Part shown: positions 1 to 11,500 of the stretch, in pieces
Layout: each line of letters opens with the position of its first letter
How positions within the stretch are numbered: the stretch's first letter is position 1
Source: Janthinobacterium sp. B9-8
Lineage (GTDB): Bacteria > Pseudomonadota > Gammaproteobacteria > Burkholderiales > Chitinibacteraceae
Assembly: GCF_000969645.2 (NCBI RefSeq)
Contig: NZ_CP014222.1
Span: 1,987,740 to 2,051,739, forward strand
DNA length: 64,000 nucleotides
Direction: 5' to 3'
Notes under the pieces: model-generated
The model's database searches: none
Seen by the model: only the letters and a program-made list of their open reading frames with translations
Told to the model about the DNA's origin: nothing
Program-made: the position numbers and the translations under genes

Positions 1-394
1 GCGTGGCAGCCACAAACAGCATGCCGTCTTCACTAAATACGCTATTCAAACCTGCCACCAGCGCATCTGCCTCGGCTTGGCTCATTTGAAAATGATGCGC
101 ATCAAACAACAGCAGACCATCTCGCTCAATTTTAAGATGTACCGGATCGGCCCTTAGCCAAAAGCCCCCTTGGGCCGCGGGCTGATCCAAACCCAGTGTT
201 AAAGCTGCCGCAGGTAAACTCTCCATGCCAAACAGCCCTGCCAGCCATGACTCTACCGTTTGCCTGTGCGCAGGCAGGCGCTCGCCACGGCCGCACAGCA
301 GCGCCGTTGCGGGCAAATCTAAGCCGGTAGTAATAAAGCGACACTGATCCAAATCGGGCCAGTCGGCATAAGAAATAACAAGATGAAGTGACAT
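1..394 (-). CDS. Conserved hypothetical protein, COG4255/RpfE-like (N-terminal part)
   Basis: The gene starts with ATG at 394-392 and reads open to the window edge, so only the first 131 residues are visible and the 3' end is missing. The translation begins MSLHLVISYADWPDL and contains the stretch GFWLRADPVHLKIERDGLLL. This resembles a conserved protein of beta- and gammaproteobacteria often labelled RpfE or phosphoglycerate-mutase-like, with the WLRADPVHL signature. The family assignment is from memory of that motif. No catalytic motif can be named in the visible part, and the cellular role is unknown. It is followed upstream by the RIO kinase gene on the same strand, with a 135-base gap holding a large palindrome. 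Confidence 0.6.
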   Translation of the reverse strand, partial: MSLHLVISYADWPDLDQCRFITTGLDLPATALLCGRGERLPAHRQTVESWLAGLFGMESLPAAALTLGLDQPAAQGGFWLRADPVHLKIERDGLLLFDAHHFQMSQAEADALVAGLNSVFSEDGMLFVAAT

Positions 395-459
395 AGGGGA
401 GTTTTACAGGTGGGTTTGCTTAGGCGTAAAAACGAGGTGTTAGTTCAATTGCTAAGTAA

Positions 460-497
460 GGTAGGGTGGGCACGATAAGACGTGTACCCACCCTACC
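460..497. repeat. Intergenic palindromic repeat (REP/MITE-like)
   Basis: Two perfect 11-base arms (GGTAGGGTGGG at 460-470 and CCCACCCTACC at 487-497) enclose a second complementary pair, CACG at 471-474 and CGTG at 481-484. The right side has a two-base TA bulge. The GGTAGGGTGGGCACG arm resembles dispersed intergenic palindromes seen in many proteobacteria. It lies between two genes read on the minus strand and could act as a terminator or mRNA-stabilising hairpin. There is no long T-run. Confidence 0.6.
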
Positions 498-529
498 TTT
501 GTTTATATGAAGTAACGCAAGCTAGCTAA

Positions 530-1378
530 TCAGTCTTCTTCCAGCTGAAAGCGGCGGCGATTGAGCTCTTCTTCTTTCACGCTATCGATTTCACGCATCA
601 GGCCACGTACATCCGCTTTTTTCTCGCTGCGGCGGGCACGGCCAGTCAGCACAACGTCGGGATGCAACTCACCTTTCTCGTAATGGCTCCAAATCTCGAA
701 GGCGTAATCGGTATTCAGTAACTCTGGGGCAAACTGACCAAAGTAAGTTGCCAAATTACCCACATCGCGCTCCAGCATACTAAACGCGCTGTTGTTGCCT
801 GCCGCATCCACAGCCTGTGGCAAGTCGATAATCACAGGGCCATCTGCATCGACCAGAATATTGTATTCGGATAAGTCGCCATGAATCACGCCGGCGCAAA
901 GCATTAATACCACTTGCTTGATTAGCATGGCGTGATAAGCCAAAGCCACTGTATGGCTCAGCACAACATCATTTAAACGTGGAGCAGCGTGGCCTGCGGC
1001 GTCGGTAACCAGCTCCATCAAGAGCACGCCTTCAAAGCAGTTGTATGGGGTAGGAACGCGCACGCCTGCCGCGGCTAAACGGTGTAAAGCGTCTACTTCG
1101 GCGGTTTGCCAGACTTCTTCAGCCATTTTGCGGCCATAACGGCTGCCTTTTTCCATAGCACGGGCATCACGCGAGCCTCTAACCTTACGCCCTTCTTGGT
1201 AGGCCGCGTTTTGTTTAAAGCTACGCTGATTCGCTTCTTTGTAAACCTTGGCGCAGCGAACGTCGTCGCCACAGCGCACTACGTAAACCACGGCTTCTTT
1301 GCCACTCATCAGCTGGCGGAGTACTTCATCAACAAGTCCATTCTGAACAAGCGGTTCTAATCTTTTCGGGGTTTTCAT
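530..1378 (-). CDS. RIO1-family serine protein kinase
   Basis: A 282-residue atypical protein kinase of the RIO family, predicted cytosolic and ATP-dependent. Visible kinase elements are a RIO-type nucleotide loop SGKEAVVY at residues 25-32, the ATP-contacting lysine K44 in CAKVYK, the catalytic loop HGDLSEYN at 166-173 with D168 and N173, and the metal-binding IIDLPQAV at 183-190 with D185 in place of DFG. The length matches the bacterial RIO1-like family. The target in bacteria is not established; the eukaryotic and archaeal relatives act in ribosome maturation. The start at 1378 gives the normal N-terminus (MKTPKRLEPL). It is divergent from the cupin gene at 1609 and probably a single-gene unit. 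Confidence 0.9.
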   Translation of the reverse strand: MKTPKRLEPLVQNGLVDEVLRQLMSGKEAVVYVVRCGDDVRCAKVYKEANQRSFKQNAAYQEGRKVRGSRDARAMEKGSRYGRKMAEEVWQTAEVDALHRLAAAGVRVPTPYNCFEGVLLMELVTDAAGHAAPRLNDVVLSHTVALAYHAMLIKQVVLMLCAGVIHGDLSEYNILVDADGPVIIDLPQAVDAAGNNSAFSMLERDVGNLATYFGQFAPELLNTDYAFEIWSHYEKGELHPDVVLTGRARRSEKKADVRGLMREIDSVKEEELNRRRFQLEED

Positions 1379-1608
1379 TTTCCAAAGTCCGGTATAAGCA
1401 AACAGCAGTGTGCCTTATGCCATAAATTCGCTTTTAGCGCAAAGATCGGAGCTAAAAAGGTTTTCCTTTGCGGCAGATATCCAACACATTTCTGACACCA
1501 AGCATGCAAAACAAAAAAGCTTTCACTCTTCACCCCCAAGCAGCAGAACGCCAATTGAGCCTACCCAAACAGATATACTGTAAACAATCACCCGTTCAGA
1601 GATTCACT

Positions 1609-2088
1609 ATGTATTTAGGCCATTTGCATCACCACAACCTGCCACTGCCCGCCGCCATAGAAACCGCGCTGGATTATCTGCGCAGCACCGATTTCTCTAA
1701 AATGGAAATCGGTCGTTACCCCATTGATGGCGAACAGATGTTTGCCCTAGTGCAAACGCCCATCACCCAGACATGGGAAAGCGGCAAGCCAGAGTTTCAC
1801 GCCCGCTATATTGATATTCAGTATTTATTAGAAGGCGAAGAATTGATTGGCTACGCGATTGCCAATGACACGCTCACCAAAACACATGATCAGCTGGCGG
1901 AAAGAGATATCGCCTTTGTTGCTCCGATCAGCGACGAATCTAGACTGTATTTAAAACCGGGCATGTTCGCTATTTTTTACCCCGGCGAGCTGCATAAGCC
2001 ATGCCGTGCAGTGAATGAGCCGATGCGGATCAAAAAAGTGGTCATTAAGATTGCTAAAAATCAACTCAACTCATTAACAGCGACTTAG
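1609..2088 (+). CDS. YhcH/YjgK/YiaL family cupin-like protein
   Basis: A 159-residue protein beginning MYLGHLHHHNLPLP, the typical N-terminus of the YhcH/YjgK/YiaL (DUF386) family. An upstream in-frame codon at 1468 would add 47 residues that do not look like the family, so 1609 is preferred. The family has a double-stranded beta-helix fold with a metal-binding pocket. Here the sequence FHARYIDIQYLLEGEE (residues about 63-78) and the later FYPGELHKP supply the usual His and Glu ligands. Members are linked to sialic acid or sugar-acid catabolism, or to biofilm control (TabA). No sugar-use genes lie next to it here, so the substrate cannot be inferred. Confidence 0.85.
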   Translation: MYLGHLHHHNLPLPAAIETALDYLRSTDFSKMEIGRYPIDGEQMFALVQTPITQTWESGKPEFHARYIDIQYLLEGEELIGYAIANDTLTKTHDQLAERDIAFVAPISDESRLYLKPGMFAIFYPGELHKPCRAVNEPMRIKKVVIKIAKNQLNSLTAT

Positions 2089-2151
2089 GCCGTTTTGAGG
2101 GCTGGCATGTCTGCTCAAAAATACGTAATTAAAAGGGCATAAAGGCGTTTT

Positions 2152-2343
2152 GTGCGTAAGCATCAAAAACAACAGTTTTGCCGCGCAAACCGCCTGAGTA
2201 CTGTGAGACGCATCACTGGACTAAAACCACTAACACTTATGCCAGTGAAAGCGCGCAACTTAGCAAAGCGCGGCAAAATTGACCGGAAAGCTTACTTAGC
2301 TTATCAACATTTTGCACAAGAAACCCAGCAACTACGCCCTTAG
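2152..2343 (+). CDS. Small basic ORF of uncertain reality
   Basis: An open frame of 63 codons with a GTG start lies between the cupin gene and the giant adhesin. The product would be rich in Arg and Lys (for example ARNLAKRGKIDRKAYLAYQ) with no recognisable domain. No convincing ribosome binding site precedes it. It may be a small real gene or chance; it is listed because the 440-base gap holds nothing else coding. Confidence 0.25.
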   Translation: MRKHQKQQFCRANRLSTVRRITGLKPLTLMPVKARNLAKRGKIDRKAYLAYQHFAQETQQLRP

Positions 2344-2449
2344 GCCGCCATATAAACAACTCAAATCAGGCACTAAAAAACAAGGATATGCCTCAATCAC
2401 GGCATAGCGCTTGCATAAAACATCACGAACAATCCAAAAACAAAAAACT

Positions 2450-2469
2450 TACTGTACTTCAGTACAGTA
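2450..2469. promoter_or_regulatory. LexA-box-like perfect palindrome upstream of the giant adhesin
   Basis: A 20-base perfect palindrome, arms TACTGTACT and AGTACAGTA around TC. It fits the proteobacterial LexA consensus CTGT-N8-ACAG exactly, including the flanking TA on both sides. It ends 60 bases before the adhesin ATG at 2530. TATAAG at 2468-2473 could be a -10 element, so a bound repressor would cover the promoter. Regulation by LexA is inferred; a different dimeric repressor could use the site. Confidence 0.55.
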
Positions 2470-2529
2470 TAAGAATTTACTAAACCTAGATACCCTGAAA
2501 ATATCTTATCAATTTCTGGTTAATACCTC

Positions 2530-5500
2530 ATGGCCGAACAGATCAATACCACCAAGCCGCACGCTACAATCGTTCAAATCGATGGCAAAGCTTATTTACG
2601 CGACGCCAGTGGGAACATTATTCCGCTCAAAGAGGGCCAGAAACTTGATGAGCAGCAGATTTTAGTCACCACAGCAGACGGCCACGTTCAACTGCAGCTC
2701 CCCAATGGTGAGCTCGTCGATATTGGCCCGGCCCGCACAGTACAAATAGACGCAGAGCTACTCGGCGTATCGCCGGTAGATACTACCAGCGCCGCAATCA
2801 AAGCACTGGAAGCCTCTGCCGCAAACATTGCAAGCGCACTTGCAGATGGACGGGATCTTTCTACAGAACTGGAAGCCACCGCAGCCGGCCTCAGTGGCGC
2901 AGCCGCGGGTGAAGGACACTCCTTTGTACAATTACTGCGTATTGCCGAAGGCGTTAATCCACTGGCATTCAACTTTGCTGCGGGCCAGCAAACCACAACC
3001 GATCTGCCGCTAAACCAAGGTGCGGCACAAGAAACGCCTGCTCAGGAAAGTATTCAGGCAATCAATGATGCAGTCACCCTTGATGAAGACGGCGAAAGCC
3101 GCATTAATGTACTAGGTAATGATGTAGGGAGCGGCCTAACCGTCAGCACTGCTACGGCCACGAACGGCAGCATTGTCATTAACCCGGATGGCACACTCAC
3201 CTACAAGCCTAACGCCAATTTTAACGGCACAGATCAAATCACCTACACCATTATCAACACCAACGGTAGCAGCAGCACCGCCACTGTTGCGGTAACGGTT
3301 AACCCGGTTAATGATCTGCCTAATCCGGTAGACAGCAACGGCAACCCTCTAACGGTTCCCGTGCAAATCACGACCAAAGAAGATACCCCCATTGCAGGAA
3401 AAGTCACCGCCACAGACCCCGACGGAGACCCGCTGACCTTTACGCCTAAAGATCAGCCAACACATGGCACAGTGACCGTAAACCCAGACGGCAGCTACGT
3501 TTACACTCCTGCCCCGGATTACAACGGCAAAGACAGCTTTACCGTAACGGTAAGCGATGGCAAAGGCGGCACCGCCATTATCACCGTTGATGTAACCGTT
3601 GACCCGGTCAATGACGCCCCCGTTGGCGCAAATCAAACCATTACAACGCCTGAAGACACCCCGATTACTGGCAAGCTTGTTGCAACAGATAAAGACGGCG
3701 ACCCGCTCACCTTTGTTGCCAAAGATCAGCCTACACACGGCACCGTGACCGTTAAGCCAGACGGCAGCTATGAATACACCCCTGCGCCTGATTACAACGG
3801 CAAAGACAGCTTTACCGTAACGGTAAGCGATGGCAAAGGCGGCACCGCCATTATCACCGTAGATGTGGGCATCACCCCTGCTGACGACCCTGCAAATATC
3901 AGTGGTAACGACCAAGGCACAGTGCAGGAAGACGGCGTACTTATTGCTAACGGCAAACTGACCGTCTCGGACAAAGATGCCGGCCAGTCAGAAATAAAAC
4001 CACAAACGGTTACCAACGAATACGGCACTTTCAGCATCGCAAAAGATGGCACATGGTCGTTTACGCTAGATAACGCAGCAAATGCAGTTCAGAGCCTGAG
4101 CGACAAAGACAGCCTTAATAAGACATATCTTGTTGAATCACTCGATGGCACCAAGCACAACGTAGTCATCACTATTAATGGTAAAGATGATGCCGCTGAA
4201 ATCACCCCAAGCAAGCCGGGTGATGATGCTGGTCAAGTTAAGGAAGACAGCGTTCTTACCACTGGCGGCACTTTGTTGGTGAATGATAAGGATGCAGGTC
4301 AATCCAGCTTCCAGGCCCAAACTGATGCAGCAGGCACTTATGGTAAGTTCAGTATCGGCACAGATGGCAAGTGGACTTATGCGCTGAACAACGCCGCAGC
4401 CAACGTTCAAGCTCTGGCTGAAGGCGAAACCAAGACTGAAACCTTCGTGGTCAAGTCTGCCGACGGCACGACTTCAAGTGTTGTTGTGACCATCGTTGGT
4501 ACGAACGATGCAGCGATCATCACCCCAAGCAAACAGGGTGACGATGAGGGCCTCGTTAAGGAAGATACGCTTCTAACCGCTACAGGCACTTTATTAGTAA
4601 GCGATAAGGATGCAGGTCAATCCAGCTTCCAGGCGCAAACTGACACAAGCGGTACTTACGGCAAATTCAGCATCGGTACCGATGGCAAGTGGACTTACAC
4701 GCTGAACAATAACGATCCTATCGTTCAAGCCCTGAAAGACGGTGATGTAAAAACTGAAACCTTCACCGTTAAATCGGCAGATGGCACAACAAGCACGGTT
4801 ACCGTAACCGTCAACGGTACCAACGAATCCGCCACTGTCGGCCACGGCGCAGTGCAGGAAGATACCGTACAAAGCAGCACTGGCACACTGACTGCCACCG
4901 GCGGCGCGACCTTTGTACCGCAAACTGATGCCACTGGTACTTACGGTAAGTTGACTCTGGGCAGCGATGGTAAGTGGACTTACACGCTCAATAATAGCGC
5001 TGACAATGTTCAGGCTCTAAAAACGGGTGAATTCAAAACCGAATCATTCAATGTCACGCTGAGCGATGGTACTCAAACCACCATCACCATCGATGTGCAA
5101 GGTCTGGACGACAAGGCCGTCATCACCCCAAGCAAGCCGGGCGATGATGCAGGCTCCGTCAAGGAAGATACAACGCTGACTACCAGCGGAACCTTGCTAG
5201 TGAATGATAAGGATGCAGGTCAATCCAGCTTCCAGGCGCAAACTGACACAAGTGGCACTTACGGTAAGTTCAGCATCGGCACAGATGGCAAGTGGACTTA
5301 TGCACTGAACAACGCCGCAGCCAATGTTCAAGCTCTGGCCGAAGGCGAAACCAAGACTGAAACCTTCACCGTTAAATCTGCTGATGGCACAACCTCAAGC
5401 GTTGTTGTGACCGTTGTTGGTACGGATGATGCAGCGGTCATTACCCCAAGCAAGCCGGGTGACGATGCTGGTTCCGTCAAAGAAGATACCAAGCTGACTA

Positions 5501-8500
5501 CCAGCGGAGTCTTGCTCGTCAACGACAAAGACGCGGGTCAATCCAGCTTCCAAGCCCAAACTGATGCAACAGGCACTTACGGCAAATTCAGCATTGGTAC
5601 CGATGGCAAGTGGACTTATGCGCTGAACAACGCCGCAGCCAATGTTCAAGCTCTGGCCGAAGGCGAAACTAAGACTGAGACCTTCACCGTTAAATCTGCC
5701 GATGGCACGACTTCAAGTGTTGTTGTGACCATCGTTGGTACGAACGATGCCGCCGTGATCACCCCTAGCAAGCCGGGTAATGATGCAGGCCAAGTTAAGG
5801 AAGACAGCGTTCTTACCACTGGCGGCACTTTGTTAGTGAATGATAAGGATGCAGGTCAATCCAGCTTCCAGGCACAAACTGACACAAGCGGCGCTTACGG
5901 TAAGTTCAGCATTGGTACCGATGGCAAGTGGACTTACACGCTGAACAATAACGATCCTATCGTTCAAGCCCTGAAAGACGGTGATGTAAAAACTGAAACC
6001 TTCACCGTTAAATCGGCAGATGGCACAACAAGCACGGTTACCGTAACCGTTAACGGCACCAACGAATCCGCCACTGTCGGCCACGGCGCAGTGCAGGAAG
6101 ATACCGTTCAAAACAGCAGCGGCACGCTAACTGCCACCGGCGGCGCGACCTTTGTACCGCAAACTGATGCCGCTGGTACTTACGGTAAGTTGACTCTGGG
6201 CAGCGATGGTAAGTGGACTTACACGCTCAATAATAGCGCTGACAATGTTCAGGCTCTAAAAACCGGTGAATTCAAAACCGAATCATTCAATGTCACGCTG
6301 AGCGATGGTACTCAAACCACCATCACCATCGATGTGCAAGGTCTGGACGACAAGGCCGTCATCACCCCAAGCAAGCCGGGTGACGATGCAGGCTCCGTTA
6401 AAGAAGATACAACGCTGACTACCAGCGGAGTCTTGCTGGTCAACGACAAGGATGCAGGTCAATCCAGCTTCCAGGCGCAAACAGATACGAACGGCACTTA
6501 CGGCAAGTTCAGTATCGGCACAGACGGCAAGTGGACTTATGCGCTGAACAACGCCGCAGCCAACGTTCAAGCTCTGGCCGAAGGCGAAACCAAAACTGAA
6601 ACCTTCACCGTTAAATCTGCTGATGGCTCCACCTCAAGCGTTATTGTGACCGTTGTCGGTACGAACGATGCAGCGGTTATTACCCCAAGCAAGCAAGGTG
6701 ACGATGAGGGACTGGTTAAGGAAGATACAAAGCTGACCGCTACAGGCACTTTGTTGGTGAATGATAAGGATGCAGGTCAATCCAGCTTCCAGGCGCAAAC
6801 TGACACAAGCGGCACTTACGGTAAGTTCAGCATCGGTACCGATGGCAAGTGGACTTACACGCTGAACAATAACGATCCTATCGTTCAAGCTCTGAAAGAC
6901 GGTGATGTAAAAACGGAAACCTTCACCGTTAAATCGGCAGATGGCACAACAAGCACGGTTACTGTGACCATCAACGGCACCAACGAATCCGCCACTGTCG
7001 GCCACGGCGCAGTGCAGGAAGATACCGTTCAAAGCAGCACTGGCACACTGACTGCCACCGGAGGCGCGACCTTTGTACCGCAAACTGATGCCGCTGGTAC
7101 TTACGGTAAGTTGACTCTGGGCAGCGATGGTAAGTGGACTTACACGCTCAATAATAGCGCTGACAATGTTCAGGCTCTAAAAACCAGTGAATTCAAAACC
7201 GAATCATTCAATGTCACGCTGAGCGATGGCACAAAAACCACCATCACCATCGATGTGCAAGGCTTGGACGACAAGGCCATCATCACCCCAAGCAAGCCGG
7301 GTGATGATGCTGGCCAAGTTAAGGAAGACAGCGTTCTTACCACTGGCGGCACTTTGTTAGTGAATGATAAGGACGCAGGTCAATCCAGCTTCCAGGCCCA
7401 AACTGATGCGGCAGGTACTTACGGTAAGTTCAGCATTGGCACAGATGGCAAGTGGACTTATGCGCTGAACAACGCAGCTGCCAATGTTCAGGCTCTGGCC
7501 GAAGGCGAAACCAAGACTGAGACCTTCGTGGTCAAGTCTGCCGATGGTACGACTTCAAACATTGTTGTGACGGTTGTCGGTACGAACGATGCTGCCGTGA
7601 TCACCCCTAGCAAGCAAGGTGACGACGAGGGACTGGTTAAGGAAGATACAAAGCTGACCGCTACAGGCACTTTATTAGTAAGCGATAAGGATGCCGGGCA
7701 AGCCAGCTTCCAGGCGCAAACTGACACAAGCGGTACTTACGGTAAGTTCAGCATTGGCACAGACGGCAAGTGGACTTATGCACTGAACAACGCCGCAGCC
7801 AATGTTCAAGCTCTGGCTGAAGGCGAAACCAAGACTGAAACCTTTGCCGTTAAATCTGCCGACGGCACGACTTCAAGTGTTGTTGTAACGGTTGTCGGTA
7901 CGAACGATGCTGCAATCATCACCCCAAGCAAGCCGGGTGATGATGCTGGTCAAGTTAAGGAAGACAGCGTTCTTACCACTGGCGGCACTTTGTTGGTGAA
8001 TGATAAGGATGCAGGTCAATCCAGCTTCCAGGCCCAAACTGATGCAGCAGGCACTTATGGTAAGTTCAGTATCGGCACAGATGGCAAGTGGACTTATGCG
8101 CTGAACAACGCCGCAGCCAACGTTCAAGCTCTGGCTGAAGGCGAAACCAAGACTGAAACCTTCGTGGTCAAGTCTGCCGACGGCACGACTTCAAGTGTTG
8201 TTGTGACCATCGTTGGTACGAACGATGCAGCGATCATCACCCCAAGCAAACAGGGTGACGATGAGGGCCTCGTTAAGGAAGATACGCTTCTAACCGCTAC
8301 AGGCACTTTATTAGTAAGCGATAAGGATGCAGGTCAATCCAGCTTCCAGGCGCAAACTGACACAAGCGGTACTTACGGCAAATTCAGCATCGGTACCGAT
8401 GGCAAGTGGACTTACACGCTGAACAATAACGATCCTATCGTTCAAGCCCTGAAAGACGGTGATGTAAAAACTGAAACCTTCACCGTTAAATCGGCAGATG

Positions 8501-11500
8501 GCACAACAAGCACGGTTACCGTAACCGTCAACGGTACCAACGAATCCGCCACTGTCGGCCACGGTGCAGTGCAGGAAGATACCGTTCAAAGTAGCAGCGG
8601 TACGCTGACTGCCACCGGCGGCGCAACCTTTGTGCCGCAAACTGATGCCGCTGGTACTTACGGTAAGTTGACTCTGGGCAGCGATGGTAAGTGGACTTAC
8701 ACGCTCAATAATAGCGCTGACAATGTTCAGGCTCTAAAAACCGGTGAATTCAAAACCGAATCATTCAATGTCACGCTGAGCGATGGCACAAAAACCACCA
8801 TCACCATCGATGTGCAAGGCTTGGACGACAAGGCCATCATCACCCCAAGCAAGCCGGGTGATAATGCTGGCCAAGTTAAGGAAGACAGCGTTCTTACCAC
8901 TGGCGGCACTTTGTTGGTGAATGATAAGGATGCAGGTCAATCCAGCTTCCAAGCGCAAACTGATGCGGCAGGTACTTACGGTAAGTTCAGCATTGGCACA
9001 GACGGCAAGTGGACTTATGCACTGAACAACGCCGCAGCCAATGTTCAAGCTCTGGCCGAAGGCGAAACCAAGACTGAAACCTTCACCGTTAAATCCGCTG
9101 ACGGCACAACCTCAAGCGTTGTTGTGACCGTTGTTGGTACGAACGATGTTGCCATCATTACCCCAAGCAAGCCGGGTGACGATGCTGGTTCCGTCAAAGA
9201 AGATACCAAGCTGACTACCAGCGGTATTTTACTGGTGAATGACAAGGATGCAGGTCAATCCAACTTCCAAGCCCAAACTGATGCAGCAGGCACTTACGGT
9301 AAATTCAGTATCGGCACAGATGGCAAGTGGACTTATGCGCTGAACAACGCCGCAGCCAATGTTCAAGCTCTGGCCGAAGGCGAAACTAAGACTGAGACCT
9401 TCGCCGTTAAATCTGCCGATGGCACGACTTCAAGTGTTGTTGTGACCGTTGTGGGTACAAACGATGCAGCGATCATCACCCCAAGCAAGCAAGGTGACGA
9501 CGAGGGACTGGTTAAGGAAGATACGCTTCTGACCACTAAAGGCATTTTATTGGTAAGTGATAAGGATGCAGGTCAAGCCAGCTTCCAGGCGCAAACAGAC
9601 ACCACTGGCGTTTACGGCAAGTTCAGCATTGGTGCGGATGGTAAATGGGCTTATGTTCTGAACAATACGGCCGCCAACGTTCAAGCACTAAACGAAGGTG
9701 AAACCAAGACTGAAACCTTTGTGGTGATGTCGGCTGATGGCACAACGTCTAATGTCGTAATCACGGTTAAAGGGACAAACGATACGCCAAGCAGCACAGG
9801 CGGCTCGGTTTCTGGCTCAGAAGATACGGCTTACGCCTTTACATGGAATGACTTTAACGCGGATTCTGTGGCAAACAGCCTGTCTATCAAGTTAAGCTCT
9901 CTGCCTGCGGATGGTGTGCTGCAATACAACGGGGTAACCATTACCAACCCTAGCCAATTCACCATCAGCAAAGCCGACATTGATGCTGGCAAGCTCACCT
10001 TTGTGCCTGATGCCAATGAATCGGGTAGCAATAGCTTTAGCACTGCGGGTGTGGGCGATCAGAAATCTGACTATGCCAAATTTGATTACCAGGTCAGTGA
10101 TGGCGGCCTTAATAGCGCCAAAGTCAGCATGGTTGTCGATATCAAGCCTGTTGCCGATATACCAGTTATTTCGATTGGCGGGATCAGCTTGGTGAATGGT
10201 TCTACATCGACCGTTACGCCACCAAAAGGTGACGGGCTGACGCAGCAATACTATGCGCCTGATGCTAACGACAATCTGAACACCACAACAGCCAGAACAC
10301 CCACACACATCGAAGCAGAGCTGGAAGGCAAAGTGCCAACCAGCACGACAATCGTGTCCACAGCGGATGTTTATGTTCCTGCAGGTGCATCTGCACCAAC
10401 AGGTATCGCAACGGATTCTGCCTACCGGGTCAGTGGCTTGGTCTATATGGAAGAAGGCAAAACCTACACCTTCAGCGGCTATGTAGATGACACGTCTCTG
10501 CTTAAAATCGGCGGCAAAGAGCTGATGAACCGCCCTTACGATGGTTATGGCAATTTCACAGCCACCCCTTTTGTTGCGGGCAAATCAGGTTACTACACCG
10601 TTGAGTTTATCGTTTACAACGCGTCTAACGTGGGCGCAATGGATCTGAATGTCAGTGTAAATGGCGCAGCGGCCATCGACTTTAACGCCACTAATTTCTC
10701 GATCTACAGCAGCTTGGCTCAGCTTGAAAGCAAGGGTGGATTGCACAGCAATCTGGTTGCAACCGGCGATGGCGGTTACTACCCGCAAGGTATCAGCGGG
10801 CAAGAAGACAGCTTTATCAAGCTCTTTGGCTTAGCGGCCAAGCTAAGTGATACCGATGGCTCTGAAAGCTTACAAAGCCTTTCGCTCACCGAGCTTAAAG
10901 CAGGCAGCACCGTCTATGATGGCGTACGTACCTTTAACGTTGTCAGTGATGGCGGCGCATTAAACCTGACAGGCTGGGATTTAAACAATCTGCAAATCAA
11001 ACCACCACTTAACTTCTTTGGTGAGTACAAAGTAGGCCTGCAAGCGGTTAGCATAGAAAACAGTACAGGGCAAACGGCAACAAATAACGCCTATGTATCG
11101 ATTCAGGTCGCCAATACCAATGACGTGCCAACCACCAGCGACGATAGCGCAACCATCCGCGAAGACAGCACACCGAATCCTATTACCGGCAATGTGCTCA
11201 GCAACGATGTCGACGTTGATGGAGACAAGCTTGTTGTTCAGGCCATCAACAACAATGCCACAAATGTTGGCAAAGCGATTAGTGGTCAGTTTGGCCTGCT
11301 CACCATCAATGCAGATGGCAGCTATAGCTACACGCTGGACAATAGCAACCCGCGCGTGAATGCGCTCAACGATAGAGATACTTTAAGCGAGAAATTCAGC
11401 TACACCGTATCCGATGGCAAAGGGGGCACATCAACCGCCACGCTCACGATCAATATTCAGGGCAATACCGATCCGGTGGTAATTATGGGATCGAGCTTTA

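Noticed and set aside
3349..9545. Long series of minus-strand open frames inside the giant adhesin gene
   Set aside because: They are repeated images of the adhesin repeats read backwards, share no ribosome binding sites and follow the repeat period. The plus-strand reading is protein-like throughout.
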